Assembly: GCF_022229005.1 (NCBI RefSeq)
Contig: NZ_JAKKFD010000026.1
Coordinates: 1-64,000 of the forward strand
Source: Micromonospora trifolii
GTDB taxonomy: Bacteria > Actinomycetota > Actinomycetes > Mycobacteriales > Micromonosporaceae
DNA length: 64,000 bases
Direction of reading: 5' to 3'
A program made the translations under genes and the position numbers. Position 1 is the stretch's first letter; every line of letters begins with the position of its first letter. Shown one piece after another: positions 23,532-32,236 of the stretch. The notes below the pieces were generated by a model. It was not told where the DNA came from and made no database searches. It saw only the letters and a program-made list of their open reading frames with translations.

Positions 23532-23560
23532 GGGTCGCGGCCGGCAGCCGGCCGCGACCC
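23532..23560 (-). terminator. Hairpin terminator of the DUF1996 gene
   Basis: Arms GGGTCGCGGCCGG (23532-23544) and CCGGCCGCGACCC (23548-23560) pair perfectly around a 3-nt loop, 28 bp beyond the DUF1996 stop codon. Confidence 0.72.
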
Positions 23561-23588
23561 GCCCCGCCCGAGCGACGCGACCCCGGTC

Positions 23589-25349
23589 TCAGGAGCAGTT
23601 CTTGCCCTTGTTGATGCAGGTGGCGATGCGCTGCATCGTCTGGGCGGAGTTGACGTTGACGAAGTCGTTGTGGTCGGAGAAGGGGTTGTGGTTCTCCTCG
23701 GGGAAGGAGTCGAGGGCGTACTGGCCCTTGACCTGCACACTCCGGGGGATGTCGTAGGCCACTGTGATCCGCAGTTGCGGGATCGCCCGGAAGCCCTGCG
23801 GGCAGGCGCCGGTGGCCTTGTCGGCGAACGCGACGTGGTTGCGGTGGTTGTCGCTGTCGACGTTCCTGCCGTCCCAGCACCCGGGGAAATCGTGGACGCG
23901 CTGCACCTGGCTGCCGGCGGGGCAGATCGGGTACTTGTCGGAGAGACGGTCGGTGAAGCCCGAGCAGGTCCAGGTGGCACGGGCGTTGGCCGGGCCACGG
24001 CTGGTGGGCTTGGCGTCGCCGGTGAGGGCCCGGAGGAACTTCGGCATCGGCACCACGGTGCTGACGGGGTTGCCGCGGTACTCGATCAGCACCTGCGCAG
24101 GGCGGACGATGCCGCCGGTGTTGCCGGGCAGTTCGAGGTTGGGTCCCTGCGGATCGGGGAGCGCGGCAGCGGTGGTGGGCGCGCTGCTCGGTGCCGCCGT
24201 GGTGCTCGGGGCCTGGTCCAGCGTGCAGCCGGCGAGCGCTTCGAGACCCTGCGGGCGGGGGGCCTGCCGCCCGATCGCGGTGGCGATCCGGTCGAGCACG
24301 GCGACCCGCTTGGCGCGCAGCGGTCCGAGGATGGCGTTGTCGACGAAGGCGGGGCCGTCCTGGCCACGGCTGGTGATCAGGCGTTCGTTCGCTTCGGAGA
24401 TCTGCCGGTCGAGGTCGTCGAGGTTGCGGTTCACCTCGGCGAGGGCCCGATCGGGTACGCCGGGCAACCTGTCGCGCACGGCCGGGCACTGGATCCGCGG
24501 ATTCGCGGCCTGGGCCGCCTTGACGCTCGCCCGGTGGGCGCTGCCGGGCATCCGGGCGTGCATGTCGTCGTAGCTGACGTCACAGTCGACAAGCGAGACC
24601 AGGCCAGGCTGGTTACCTCCGGCGGTGGTGATCGTGGTGCTGATCTGCTTGATCATCGCGGCGCGGCGGGCCCGGAGAGAGTCGATGACCTCCCGGTTGA
24701 AGGCGGCGTCGATGCGGCCCCGGCTGGCGGTCATCCGCTGGTTCGCGGCTGCCTGCTGGCGATCCAGCTCCGCCAACAGGCGGTCGACGGTGCCGCGGGC
24801 CTCGGTGGGGACTGCCCGCAGCCGTTTGCCGACCGAGGGGCAGACGACCATCGGCTGGGTCTGGGCGAGGGCCTGCTGGACCTGCCTGCCGCTGCGGACG
24901 GTCTTGTCGATGCGCACCACCGGCCAGAAGTAGGACGACTTGTCGCCGTTGCGGCAGGTGGTGCCGGAGGCGTCCAGATCGGCGTCGGAGGAGTTCGCGG
25001 TGATGGCCAGGTTGCCGACGAAGTCGTGGACGTGTTCGGCGCCGTTGCGGATGCCGGGCTGCGCCACCGGATTGTCCGGGCTGAACTTGCCGTTGCCGTT
25101 CGTGCCGCAGTCGACGGTGAACCGGCCGGTCGACGCACCGGCGGCCGGCCTCGGGTTCTGCACGTTCGGCGGCACGTTCTCGATCGACACGAACTGGTCC
25201 AGGCTGGTGGCGGCATCCGCTGTGCCCTTGCCGCCACCGGAGACGAAGGTGGCGGTGAGCGCGCCGGTGGCCGCCAGCACGAGCGCGGCCATGGCGATTC
25301 GGGCCGGCCGGGTGTGGACCAGTGGGGTCCCGTTCTTTCTGCGGTTCAT
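23589..25349 (-). CDS. Secreted DUF1996 protein with coiled-coil insert
   Basis: This 586-residue protein has a signal peptide (MAALVLAATGALTATFVSGG) and a split DUF1996 domain. The N-terminal part (residues ~50-150) has GAEHVHDFVGN and KSSYFWPVVR. The C-terminal part (~420-586) has ATWTCSGF, CPAGSQVQRVHDFPGCWDGR and NHRNHVAFAD. Between them lie two homologous ~87-residue helical repeats (170-256 and 288-375), each bounded by cysteines, then a Pro/Thr/Ala linker. DUF1996 proteins are often secreted and found with polysaccharide-binding modules; their activity is not established. ATG at 25349 has AGGAGA ahead. Typical family proteins lack this insert. Confidence 0.82.
   Translation of the reverse strand: MNRRKNGTPLVHTRPARIAMAALVLAATGALTATFVSGGGKGTADAATSLDQFVSIENVPPNVQNPRPAAGASTGRFTVDCGTNGNGKFSPDNPVAQPGIRNGAEHVHDFVGNLAITANSSDADLDASGTTCRNGDKSSYFWPVVRIDKTVRSGRQVQQALAQTQPMVVCPSVGKRLRAVPTEARGTVDRLLAELDRQQAAANQRMTASRGRIDAAFNREVIDSLRARRAAMIKQISTTITTAGGNQPGLVSLVDCDVSYDDMHARMPGSAHRASVKAAQAANPRIQCPAVRDRLPGVPDRALAEVNRNLDDLDRQISEANERLITSRGQDGPAFVDNAILGPLRAKRVAVLDRIATAIGRQAPRPQGLEALAGCTLDQAPSTTAAPSSAPTTAAALPDPQGPNLELPGNTGGIVRPAQVLIEYRGNPVSTVVPMPKFLRALTGDAKPTSRGPANARATWTCSGFTDRLSDKYPICPAGSQVQRVHDFPGCWDGRNVDSDNHRNHVAFADKATGACPQGFRAIPQLRITVAYDIPRSVQVKGQYALDSFPEENHNPFSDHNDFVNVNSAQTMQRIATCINKGKNCS
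24225..24842 (-). repeat. Two-copy internal repeat in the DUF1996 protein
   Basis: Copy one (24582-24842) and copy two (24225-24488) encode the same pattern: CP-V--RL--VP, LDRQ, AN-R---SRG, AF, LRA-R-A, a helix rich in Ile, and GL--L--C. Roughly a third of residues match by eye, with no gap needed in the core, so this is an old duplication. The cysteines at both ends may form a disulfide closing each helical hairpin. Confidence 0.7.
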
Positions 25350-25543
25350 CGGAATCTCCTCAAAGCCGGAAAGGGCTCCGGTGATGTGCTGTCTCCCTTC
25401 GGTACGGGCCAACGGGCTGTCAACGGTCAGCGGTCACCGGGCACGTCATGGTTCGGTAAGAAGTCGGGCATGAGCCGCGCCGATCACTGGCCGAGGCGTG
25501 AGACACGTTGGCGATCATCGATCTCCTGCGGCATCGTCGACGT

Positions 25544-26737
25544 ATGACAGGCGTTCGCTCGTCCTCGCTGTTCCGCCATCTGCGGCCGGGTCTGCTGACC
25601 GCCGTCGTGCTGTCGACTGCGGTGCTCGGCACCGCTTTGAGCGTCGCACCGGCGGCCGACGCGGGCACCGGGACGCCCGCCGCGTACCCGAGGGTCGCCC
25701 CGGCGCCCGCTGGGGCCGCGGTGTCCGTCGCAGCGCCGGCCGGAACCGCGCCGCCAACGTCGCCAACGCCGTCCAGTACGCCGAGCACCTCGCCCGTCCC
25801 GCCGAGTGCGCCCACGAATCTGACCGCCAGCGAGGTCCGCAGCGCGTCGGTCACCCTCACCTGGACGGCCGCCACGTCGGGCTGCTGCGCCATCGCCGGG
25901 TACGACATCACGTATTACCAGGAGTTCGGTGACATCGTCTTCAGTGCCAGCGTCGGGGCCGTCACCAGCACCACTATCACCAACTCCCTTGGGTCGGGCC
26001 AGCAGTACACTTTCCGATTGATCGCCCGGGACAGCCTCGGGCAACGCTCGAACTGGTCGGACGCGTTGACAGTGGTCACCCCCGTGACGGACACCGGCCC
26101 GGACACCACCCCGCCGAGCGCGCCGCAGAACCTGACCGTCGGCGAGGTGACCGCCTCGACCGGCACGTTGTCCTGGTCGCCGTCGACGGACAACGTCGGC
26201 GTGCTCGGGTACAACGTCTACCGGTTCGACGGCTGGTTCACCTCGCAACTGGTCGCCACCGTGTCGGGTACGACGTACACGACGCCGCTACCTGCGTCGA
26301 CGCCGCTGCGGAACCTGTACTACGTGCGGGCCCGGGACGCGGTGGGCAACGTGTCGATAGCGTCGAACACCGTCACTCTGCCCACGACGACCACCACTCC
26401 GACGCCCCCGCCGCCCTCGACCTGCCGGGTGACCTACCGCAACCAGTCCGAGTGGCAGGGCGGTTTCGTGGCCACGGCGACGGTCCACAACGCCGGGGCG
26501 GCACCGATCGACGGCTGGGCCGTCACCTTCACCTTCCCGGGAGACCAGCAGGTCACCTCGGGGTGGAACGCCACGATCGGCCAGACCGGGACCACAGTGA
26601 CCGCTCGTAACGTCGACTGGAACCGTGTCCTCGCGCCGAACAGCTCTGCGACCTTCGGCGTCCAGGGGCGGTGGGGCGTCAGCGACGCACCGCCGACCGG
26701 CTTCTCGCTGAACGGCGCTCCCTGCACAGTGGGCTGA
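25544..26737 (+). CDS. Secreted FnIII-FnIII-CBM2 protein without catalytic domain
   Basis: This 397-residue protein has a signal peptide (RPGLLTAVVLSTAVLGTALS), a Pro/Thr-rich linker and two fibronectin type III modules (PSAPTNLTASEVRSASVTLTW; PSAPQNLTVGEVTASTGTLSW). A C-terminal CBM2 follows after a TTTTTPTPPPP linker (CRVTYRNQSEWQGGFVATAT, FPGDQQVTSGWNATI, ending in Cys). CBM2 modules bind cellulose or xylan. No catalytic domain is visible, so it may be a substrate-anchoring protein. The GH53 gene begins 9 bp after its stop with AGGAG between, so the two are co-translated. ATG at 25544 is preferred to an upstream in-frame ATG. Confidence 0.85.
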   Translation: MTGVRSSSLFRHLRPGLLTAVVLSTAVLGTALSVAPAADAGTGTPAAYPRVAPAPAGAAVSVAAPAGTAPPTSPTPSSTPSTSPVPPSAPTNLTASEVRSASVTLTWTAATSGCCAIAGYDITYYQEFGDIVFSASVGAVTSTTITNSLGSGQQYTFRLIARDSLGQRSNWSDALTVVTPVTDTGPDTTPPSAPQNLTVGEVTASTGTLSWSPSTDNVGVLGYNVYRFDGWFTSQLVATVSGTTYTTPLPASTPLRNLYYVRARDAVGNVSIASNTVTLPTTTTTPTPPPPSTCRVTYRNQSEWQGGFVATATVHNAGAAPIDGWAVTFTFPGDQQVTSGWNATIGQTGTTVTARNVDWNRVLAPNSSATFGVQGRWGVSDAPPTGFSLNGAPCTVG

Positions 26738-26746
26738 AGGAGCCTC

Positions 26747-27889
26747 GTGAGCACACCTACGGCCACACCCCACCACCGCCGCGCCAGGGCCCTGACCGGG
26801 GCTGTCGCGGCTGGCCTCCTCGTCGTCGCCACCACGCTCGGCGCCGCGCCCGCGCCCGTCTCCGCAGCGAACACGCTCACCATGCGAGGCGCCGACGTCT
26901 CCTCGTTGCAGCGCAGTCTGGATCTCGGTGCCAGGTACTACGACGCTGGTGGAGTCGCCCGCGACCCGCTGGACATCTTGAAGTCGGCCGGCGTCAACTA
27001 CGTCCGACTGCGCGTGTGGAACAACCCGATCAGTGGCTACAACAACAAGAGCGCGGTGTTGGGCCAGGCGAGGACGGCCAGGGCGAAGGGCCTCAAGGTG
27101 CTCGTCGACTTCCACTACTCCGACACCTGGGCCGATCCTGGCAAGCAGTACAAGCCGGCCGTCTGGGCCGGCCACAGCCTGAGCCAACTGCGTACCGACG
27201 TCTACACCTTCACCTACGACGTCTGCTCCAGCCTCCGGGGGCAGGGCACCCCACCGGACAGCGTGCAGATCGGCAACGAGATCAACGTCGGGATGCTGTG
27301 GAACGAGGGCAGGGTCGTCAACAACGACTTCGCCCCGCTGGCTGGCCTGCTGAAGCAGGGCTACAACGCGACAAAGGCGTGCGGTAGCGGCATCCCGGTG
27401 ATGATCCATACCGCAAACGCCGACAGCAACGCCAACGCCCGATGGTTCTACGACGGCATCCGCGCCCAGGGCGTGCAGTGGGACATCACCGCCCAGTCGT
27501 ACTACTGCGTGTGGCACGGCACCCTGGCGAACCTCTACAACAACATCGTCGACCTGCGCGGGCGCTACGGCAAGCCGGTGGTGATCGTGGAGACCGCGTA
27601 CCCCTTCACCCGCAACAACGCGGACAGCGAGCCGAACGCCATCGGCGACGCGACCTGTGACGGCATCAGCGCGACCTGGTCCGGGCAGGCACAGGAGTTC
27701 GACTGGGTGCAGAACACCGCCCGCAACGCGGGTGCCATCGGCGTCTTCTACTGGGAACCGACCTGGTACGCCGTCCGCGGCAACGGCTGGGACCCGGCCA
27801 ACATCAACGGCACCGGAAACCAGTGGGACAACATGGCCGTCTTCGACTGGTCCGGGCGGGTGAACCCGGGCGTACGGTGGACGCCCTGA
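26747..27889 (+). CDS. Secreted GH53 arabinogalactan endo-beta-1,4-galactanase
   Basis: This 380-residue enzyme hydrolyses beta-1,4-galactan side chains of pectin outside the cell. The signal peptide ends near APVSAAN. The GH53 TIM barrel shows MRGADVSSL, GVNYVRLRVWNNP, LVDFHYSDTWADPGKQ, the acid/base glutamate in QIGNEINVGMLW and the nucleophile in VIVETAYPF. The C-terminal DWSGRVNPGVRW is usual. It is single-domain; the FnIII-CBM2 protein encoded just upstream may supply cell-wall binding. GTG at 26747 is the start. Confidence 0.92.
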   Translation: MSTPTATPHHRRARALTGAVAAGLLVVATTLGAAPAPVSAANTLTMRGADVSSLQRSLDLGARYYDAGGVARDPLDILKSAGVNYVRLRVWNNPISGYNNKSAVLGQARTARAKGLKVLVDFHYSDTWADPGKQYKPAVWAGHSLSQLRTDVYTFTYDVCSSLRGQGTPPDSVQIGNEINVGMLWNEGRVVNNDFAPLAGLLKQGYNATKACGSGIPVMIHTANADSNANARWFYDGIRAQGVQWDITAQSYYCVWHGTLANLYNNIVDLRGRYGKPVVIVETAYPFTRNNADSEPNAIGDATCDGISATWSGQAQEFDWVQNTARNAGAIGVFYWEPTWYAVRGNGWDPANINGTGNQWDNMAVFDWSGRVNPGVRWTP

Positions 27890-28010
27890 CCCTGCGCCGG
27901 ACGCGCGGCGACGGTTCCTGGTCCCAGTTGGGCCAGATGCAGAGCGTCCCCTGGGGACGACTACCGCAAGCAGTGGCGTCCCTAGCGGGCCAGCAGGCGC
28001 CCGCGAGCCA

Positions 28011-29306
28011 TCAGCGGTTGAGGTAGGCGGTCAGGCCGCCGAGTTCCTCGCTGGCGATGAACACCGACCGCACGTTGAGGATGGCCTCCTCGACGTGGGC
28101 CGGGCAGCCCCACGCGGCGTCGCCCCACGAATCGGCGATCTTGATCTCGGCTCGCGCGGTGCAGCCGGCGGCGCCGCCGAGCTGACAGTGCTCGGGGTGC
28201 GGCGTGGCGGCCTGCGCGGCTGCGGCGGCACGCATCTGGGTGGCGAGTTCGGCGGCGACGGCGGCGCGCTGCTCAGCCTCGGCGCGTAGTTCGCGCTCCA
28301 TGCGCAGCACCTTGGCCAGCTCGTCATTTGCCGACTTGGCGCGTGCCTCGGCGGCGAGTTTCGCCTGCTCGATGTGGTGGCGTTCGATGGCCAGGGCCGC
28401 CGTGCCGGCGAAGAGCCGGGTGAGGGCGAGGTCGGTGTCCTGCGGGACGCGCGGGGTGCGGTGATACATCGCGAAGGTGCCCAACAGGCCGCCGTCGCGG
28501 CCCAGGATCGGCGTGGACCAGCAGGCCGCCAGGCCGGCCTGGTCGGCCAGATCCCGGAAGTCGTCCCAGAACGGATCGGTGGCGATGTCGGTGACGATGA
28601 CTGGTTCCCGCCGGTGGGCGGCGGTGCCGCACGAGCCGACACCTTCGCCGGTCGCGATGCCGTCAATGGCCTGGTTGTAGAAGTCGGGCAGGCTCGGCGC
28701 GGCGCCGTGGCGCAGGTGCCGGGCGTCGGGATCGGCGAGCAGGACGGAGACGAGCACCTCCTGCGGTGCGAGGTTCTCGATACAGCGGGCCATCCCGTCG
28801 AGCACCTCGGTCAGGGGTGCCTGGCGGGCGATCTGCTCCAGCAGGGCACGGTGTTCGGCCATCAGCCGTTGGGCATGCTTGACCTGCGTGGTCTCCACGC
28901 CGAGCACACGGATCCCGGTCACGTTGCCGTCGGGGTCTCGACGCGGCTCGTAGGTGAAGTCGAAGAACGCCTCCCGCGCCTGCGGGCCGCTGCCCAGCAC
29001 GACCCGGACGTCACGGCCGGTGTACGGCTCACCCGTGCGGAAGACCTGGTCCAGGAGAGCGATGAATCCCTGACCGGCCAGTTCGGGCATCAGCTCGGCG
29101 ATCGCCACCCCGACCCGGGCCCGTTCTTCGCCGATGGTGGCGAGGAACGCCGGGTTCGCCGTCTCCACCAGGTGCGATGGCCCCGCCAGAGACGCGAAGA
29201 CGGCGATGGACTGCCCGAACAACGCCCGCAGGTCCTCCTCCGCTGCCTGCTCGGCAGCCGCCGGACCCGCAGCAGCAGGAGACCGTTGGCCTGGTACCGC
29301 CGTCAT
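28011..29306 (-). CDS. PAS-GAF sensory protein with Cys-rich C-terminal domain
   Basis: The 431-residue soluble protein has a PAS-like domain (~25-150, AVFASLAGPSHLVETANPAFL), a GAF domain (~165-320, VLVSVLLADPDARHLRHGA, GSCGTAAHRREPVIVTDI) and a coiled coil (AKSANDELAKVLRMERELRAEAEQ region). The last ~65 residues carry three cysteines (EHCQLGG, GCTARAEIK, WGCPAHVEEAILNV). No kinase, GGDEF or SpoIIE domain is present. The C-terminus may bind metal or DNA; unknown. It probably senses a small molecule or light and acts through a partner. Confidence 0.78.
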   Translation of the reverse strand: MTAVPGQRSPAAAGPAAAEQAAEEDLRALFGQSIAVFASLAGPSHLVETANPAFLATIGEERARVGVAIAELMPELAGQGFIALLDQVFRTGEPYTGRDVRVVLGSGPQAREAFFDFTYEPRRDPDGNVTGIRVLGVETTQVKHAQRLMAEHRALLEQIARQAPLTEVLDGMARCIENLAPQEVLVSVLLADPDARHLRHGAAPSLPDFYNQAIDGIATGEGVGSCGTAAHRREPVIVTDIATDPFWDDFRDLADQAGLAACWSTPILGRDGGLLGTFAMYHRTPRVPQDTDLALTRLFAGTAALAIERHHIEQAKLAAEARAKSANDELAKVLRMERELRAEAEQRAAVAAELATQMRAAAAAQAATPHPEHCQLGGAAGCTARAEIKIADSWGDAAWGCPAHVEEAILNVRSVFIASEELGGLTAYLNR

Positions 29307-29850
29307 GGTGTGGGTTCGCCTCTCGTCTGCGGATACGGGCAACGACCGACGGTGCCACCCGTCGGTGCGGGTGGCACCGGTGCGGCGGGAGTTGGCTGAG
29401 GTCGCCGCCGGTGCAGCGTACCCATGTGCCCGACATTCAGGTCTTACCCACCAACCACTCACCGCAACCCGTCGCCCGAACAGCCACGACAGTTGGCGAC
29501 GCACAACCACGTACTTAAGCGACAGTGGCCGTCATCCCGTTAGGTGCTCGCTGTCCGCTGAAGCGGAGCATCTAGCTTCCGCGATGCCTGCACCATCCCA
29601 ATTGAACGGAGCTGCTGGACGTGGCTCCGAATCATTTTCGGGGCTGGTGCCGACTGTGGAACATCGATTGCTATGACGCCGAATGTCTCAACGTCCGAGA
29701 GTCGCATGAACAAGTTTGGTGTTTCTTCAGCTAATCGGCCGGTGCGACGAGACAGCCGGGGGACTGTACCTGCTGCATCGTCGTGACACCTTGAACGCAT
29801 TGCTCCGAACCGGGCAGCATCACCTGCAGAACTTGGAGACCTTCGCGCCA
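29307..29850. other. Non-coding stretch between divergent genes
   Basis: These 544 bp separate the divergent PAS-GAF and DUF4352 genes. Reading frames present are short and lack GC-ending codon bias; GC is lower around 29560-29760. TTGGAGACC near 29833 is the ribosome site region for the DUF4352 start. I see no RNA gene or repeat. Confidence 0.45.
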
Positions 29851-30660
29851 ATGACCGCCCCCTACGACCCTGCCCAGAACCAGCCGTCCTCGGGCAATCA
29901 GCAGCCGGCACCGCCAACCGCCCAGTTCCCTCAGGTACCCGCTGGCCAATATCCGCCGCCGCCGGCCGGGCAGTATCCGCCGTCTGCCGTGCCGCCGCCC
30001 ACGCGCAAGCGCCCCTGGCTAGTCCCCACCCTCATCGGGGTTGCTGTCGTCGTGGTGCTCTGCTGTGGTGGAGGGCTTGCGATCGGCCTGACGAGCGACG
30101 ACAAGAAGTCCGAGGTCTCCACCAGTGCCGACCTCCCCGCCGCCGGCACCAGCACCTCTACACCTGCTGCGGCCGCACCTACCACGGCGGCGCCAGCGCC
30201 CCCGTCGGCGAAGCCTGCTCCAGCGACGAAACCCGCTGTCCCAGACAAGCCCAAGACCTTCGGCACTGGCGACAAAGTGCGGGGCGGCGACTTCGAATTC
30301 ACCGTTAATAGCGTGAAGTGCGGGATTTCCCAAGTCGGCAGCGACTTCCTGAACAAAAAGGCGCAGGGCACCTTCTGCAGGGCCATCGTGACCGTCAAGA
30401 ACGTCACCAAAAGCGCGCATACCTTCCACGCTGATGGCACCATAACCGCCCAGGACGGCTCTGGCCGGGAGTACGAGGCCGATGGTGAGGCCGCCATCTA
30501 CGGCAACACCGACGGGCAGGGCTTCCTCGACAAGATCAACCCGGGTAACTCGGTGAAGGCCAACGTCTACTTCGATGTACCGAAGGGCACGAAACTGAAG
30601 ACCATCACATTCGACGCCGGCCTGTTCACTCTCGCGGAGGACGCCGTCGTCACCCTCTGA
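29851..30660 (+). CDS. DUF4352 membrane-anchored protein
   Basis: The 269-residue protein has a Pro/Gln/Tyr-rich N-terminus (QYPPPPAGQYPPSAV), one membrane helix (LVPTLIGVAVVVVLCCGGG), a Thr/Ala/Pro linker and a C-terminal DUF4352 immunoglobulin-like domain. That domain reads GDKVRGGDFEFTVNSVKCG, CRAIVTVKNVTKSAHTF, DGSGREYEADGEAAIY and GNSVKANVYFDVPKGT. The beta-sandwich faces outside, and two cysteines may pair. DUF4352 proteins are common actinobacterial and firmicute lipoproteins of unknown role. Confidence 0.82.
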   Translation: MTAPYDPAQNQPSSGNQQPAPPTAQFPQVPAGQYPPPPAGQYPPSAVPPPTRKRPWLVPTLIGVAVVVVLCCGGGLAIGLTSDDKKSEVSTSADLPAAGTSTSTPAAAAPTTAAPAPPSAKPAPATKPAVPDKPKTFGTGDKVRGGDFEFTVNSVKCGISQVGSDFLNKKAQGTFCRAIVTVKNVTKSAHTFHADGTITAQDGSGREYEADGEAAIYGNTDGQGFLDKINPGNSVKANVYFDVPKGTKLKTITFDAGLFTLAEDAVVTL

Positions 30661-30844
30661 CCGCCGAGGAATGTTCCACGACGTTGCTTGTCTTGTGGAC
30701 TACGTTCGCCAAGGCTGGGTGGTCGCCCGCCGTTGCCGCCAGGGGCGGCGCGACGGGCGACCTGGTCGGATCGTTGAGTGATGAGCTGCTGGATCCGCGT
30801 CGGCGCATTCGACGGGAAGTCCCCATCGGGCTGGTCTTTGGGAG

Positions 30845-31708
30845 TCAGATCAGGGCTGCGGCGAGGGCGCGGAACGCGTCGGCGGGGAACGTCGTGGCGT
30901 CACCGTTGTTGAGCACCTGGATAGCCACCTCGTCCGCGCCGGCCTGGTAGTGCTTCTCCAGCCCCGCCACCACCGTCTCGACGGTGCCCCAGGGGATCAG
31001 GGCGTCGATGAGGCGGTCACTGCCCCCGTCGACGAAGTCCTCGTCGGTCCAACCGAACCGCCGTAGGTTGTTTGTGTAGTTCGGCAGTGCGAGATAGCCG
31101 CTCGCGTACTGGCGGGCGGTGGCGCGCGCGGTGGTGGCGTCCGCGTCGAGGACCACCGCTACCTCGGGGGCGAGCAGCCGATCGGGTCCGATTGCCGCCC
31201 GGGCTTCGGCGGTGTGCTCGGCAGGGACGAAGTACGGGTGCGCCCCGGCGGAGCGGTCGCGGGAGAGTTCGAGCATCCGCGGGCCCAGTGCGGCCAGGAT
31301 GCGCCGCTCGGGCGGAAGCCCGGCCGCGTCGAGGCCGTCGAGGTACTGCACCATCCGTGAGTACGGCTTGCGATAGTCGGTGCCGCCACTCTCCACCACC
31401 ACCGCGTGGCTGGCGCCGAGGCCGAGCAGGAAACGGCCGGGGTGTGCCTGCTCCGCGTCCTTGGCGAACGCCGCCGCTTCGGGTGGCGACGAGTGCCAGA
31501 TGCTCACGATCCCGGTTGCGACCCCGATGCGCGTGGTCCCGTCCAGGATCTCCCGGAAGCGGGGGGCGACGTTCTCGCCGAAACCACCGGAGAACCAGAT
31601 TCGTGAGTAGCCGAGATTCTCCAACTCGGTCGCGGCGTCGATGGCCGCGCCCTGACTCTCGCTAGCAAGGAAGAACGGTTGCCACACGCTGACGAGTCGT
31701 TGTGCCAT
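30845..31708 (-). CDS. LLM-class F420-dependent oxidoreductase (TIGR03620 type)
   Basis: This 287-residue luciferase-like protein most resembles the F420-type group. Features are WFSGGFGENVAPRFREIL, TRIGVATGIVSIW, HPGRFLLGLGASH and LDADATTARATARQYASGYLALPNYTNNL. It would transfer hydride with coenzyme F420. No partner gene is adjacent, so the substrate is unknown. It ends ~185 bp from the DUF4352 stop. Confidence 0.85.
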   Translation of the reverse strand: MAQRLVSVWQPFFLASESQGAAIDAATELENLGYSRIWFSGGFGENVAPRFREILDGTTRIGVATGIVSIWHSSPPEAAAFAKDAEQAHPGRFLLGLGASHAVVVESGGTDYRKPYSRMVQYLDGLDAAGLPPERRILAALGPRMLELSRDRSAGAHPYFVPAEHTAEARAAIGPDRLLAPEVAVVLDADATTARATARQYASGYLALPNYTNNLRRFGWTDEDFVDGGSDRLIDALIPWGTVETVVAGLEKHYQAGADEVAIQVLNNGDATTFPADAFRALAAALI

Positions 31709-31732
31709 AGCGCAACCCTACGACCCGTGGGG

Positions 31733-32063
31733 TCAGGCGTCGCGGCGAAGCAGGATGGTGACGGCCACCCAGACGACGACCAGGGCGAGGCCGAGCCACG
31801 GCTGCCCGAGCAGGGCGAGCATCCCGCCGCCGAGCACGAACCAGCCGGCCTGGAATGCCCGCTTGGCCGATGGGTGAAGCGGCACCCGGGCCCGTGGCGA
31901 ACCGAGCGCACCCCAGAGCCCGGCAAGCAGCAGCGGCACGGCGACGGCAGCGACCACTCTGACGACGATGGGCGCGTCCAGGGCCCAGCCCCAGCGTGCG
32001 CCGACCGCGAGCACGGCGAGTTCAAGCAGGAAGATCAGCAGAAGCCCGACCCCGCGAATCATG
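31733..32063 (-). CDS. YrdB-like (DUF2568) membrane protein
   Basis: The protein has four hydrophobic helices with family features LLLIFLLELAVLAVGARWG, GLWGALGSPRARVPLHPSAK and FQAGWFVLGGGMLALLG. I use ATG at 32063 (MIRGVGLLL) because the family starts at the first helix and GGGGCGG lies ahead. An in-frame ATG at 32131 would add 23 polar residues, but it sits in a TAGC-rich imperfect palindrome that looks like an operator. Function unknown. Confidence 0.75.
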
Positions 32064-32236
32064 GTCGCCGCCCCAGCTTGGACCTCGTCGGTGATCTGTC
32101 CACCATGGTGCTCGATCTGGCTAGCCTTCATAGCCTAAAAGCTAAGGCACTTAGCCAGCGTCGTCAAGCTGTTGGGAAGATCCACGCGGTGAAGCGCACG
32201 GCGGAACACGTCTGACGGGGTGGTCGGCGAAGACCG

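Noticed and set aside
29540..29917. Reverse-strand reading frame between the PAS-GAF and DUF4352 genes
   Set aside because: It lacks the GC-ending codon pattern, has no recognisable domain or clear ribosome site, and overlaps the start region of the DUF4352 gene.
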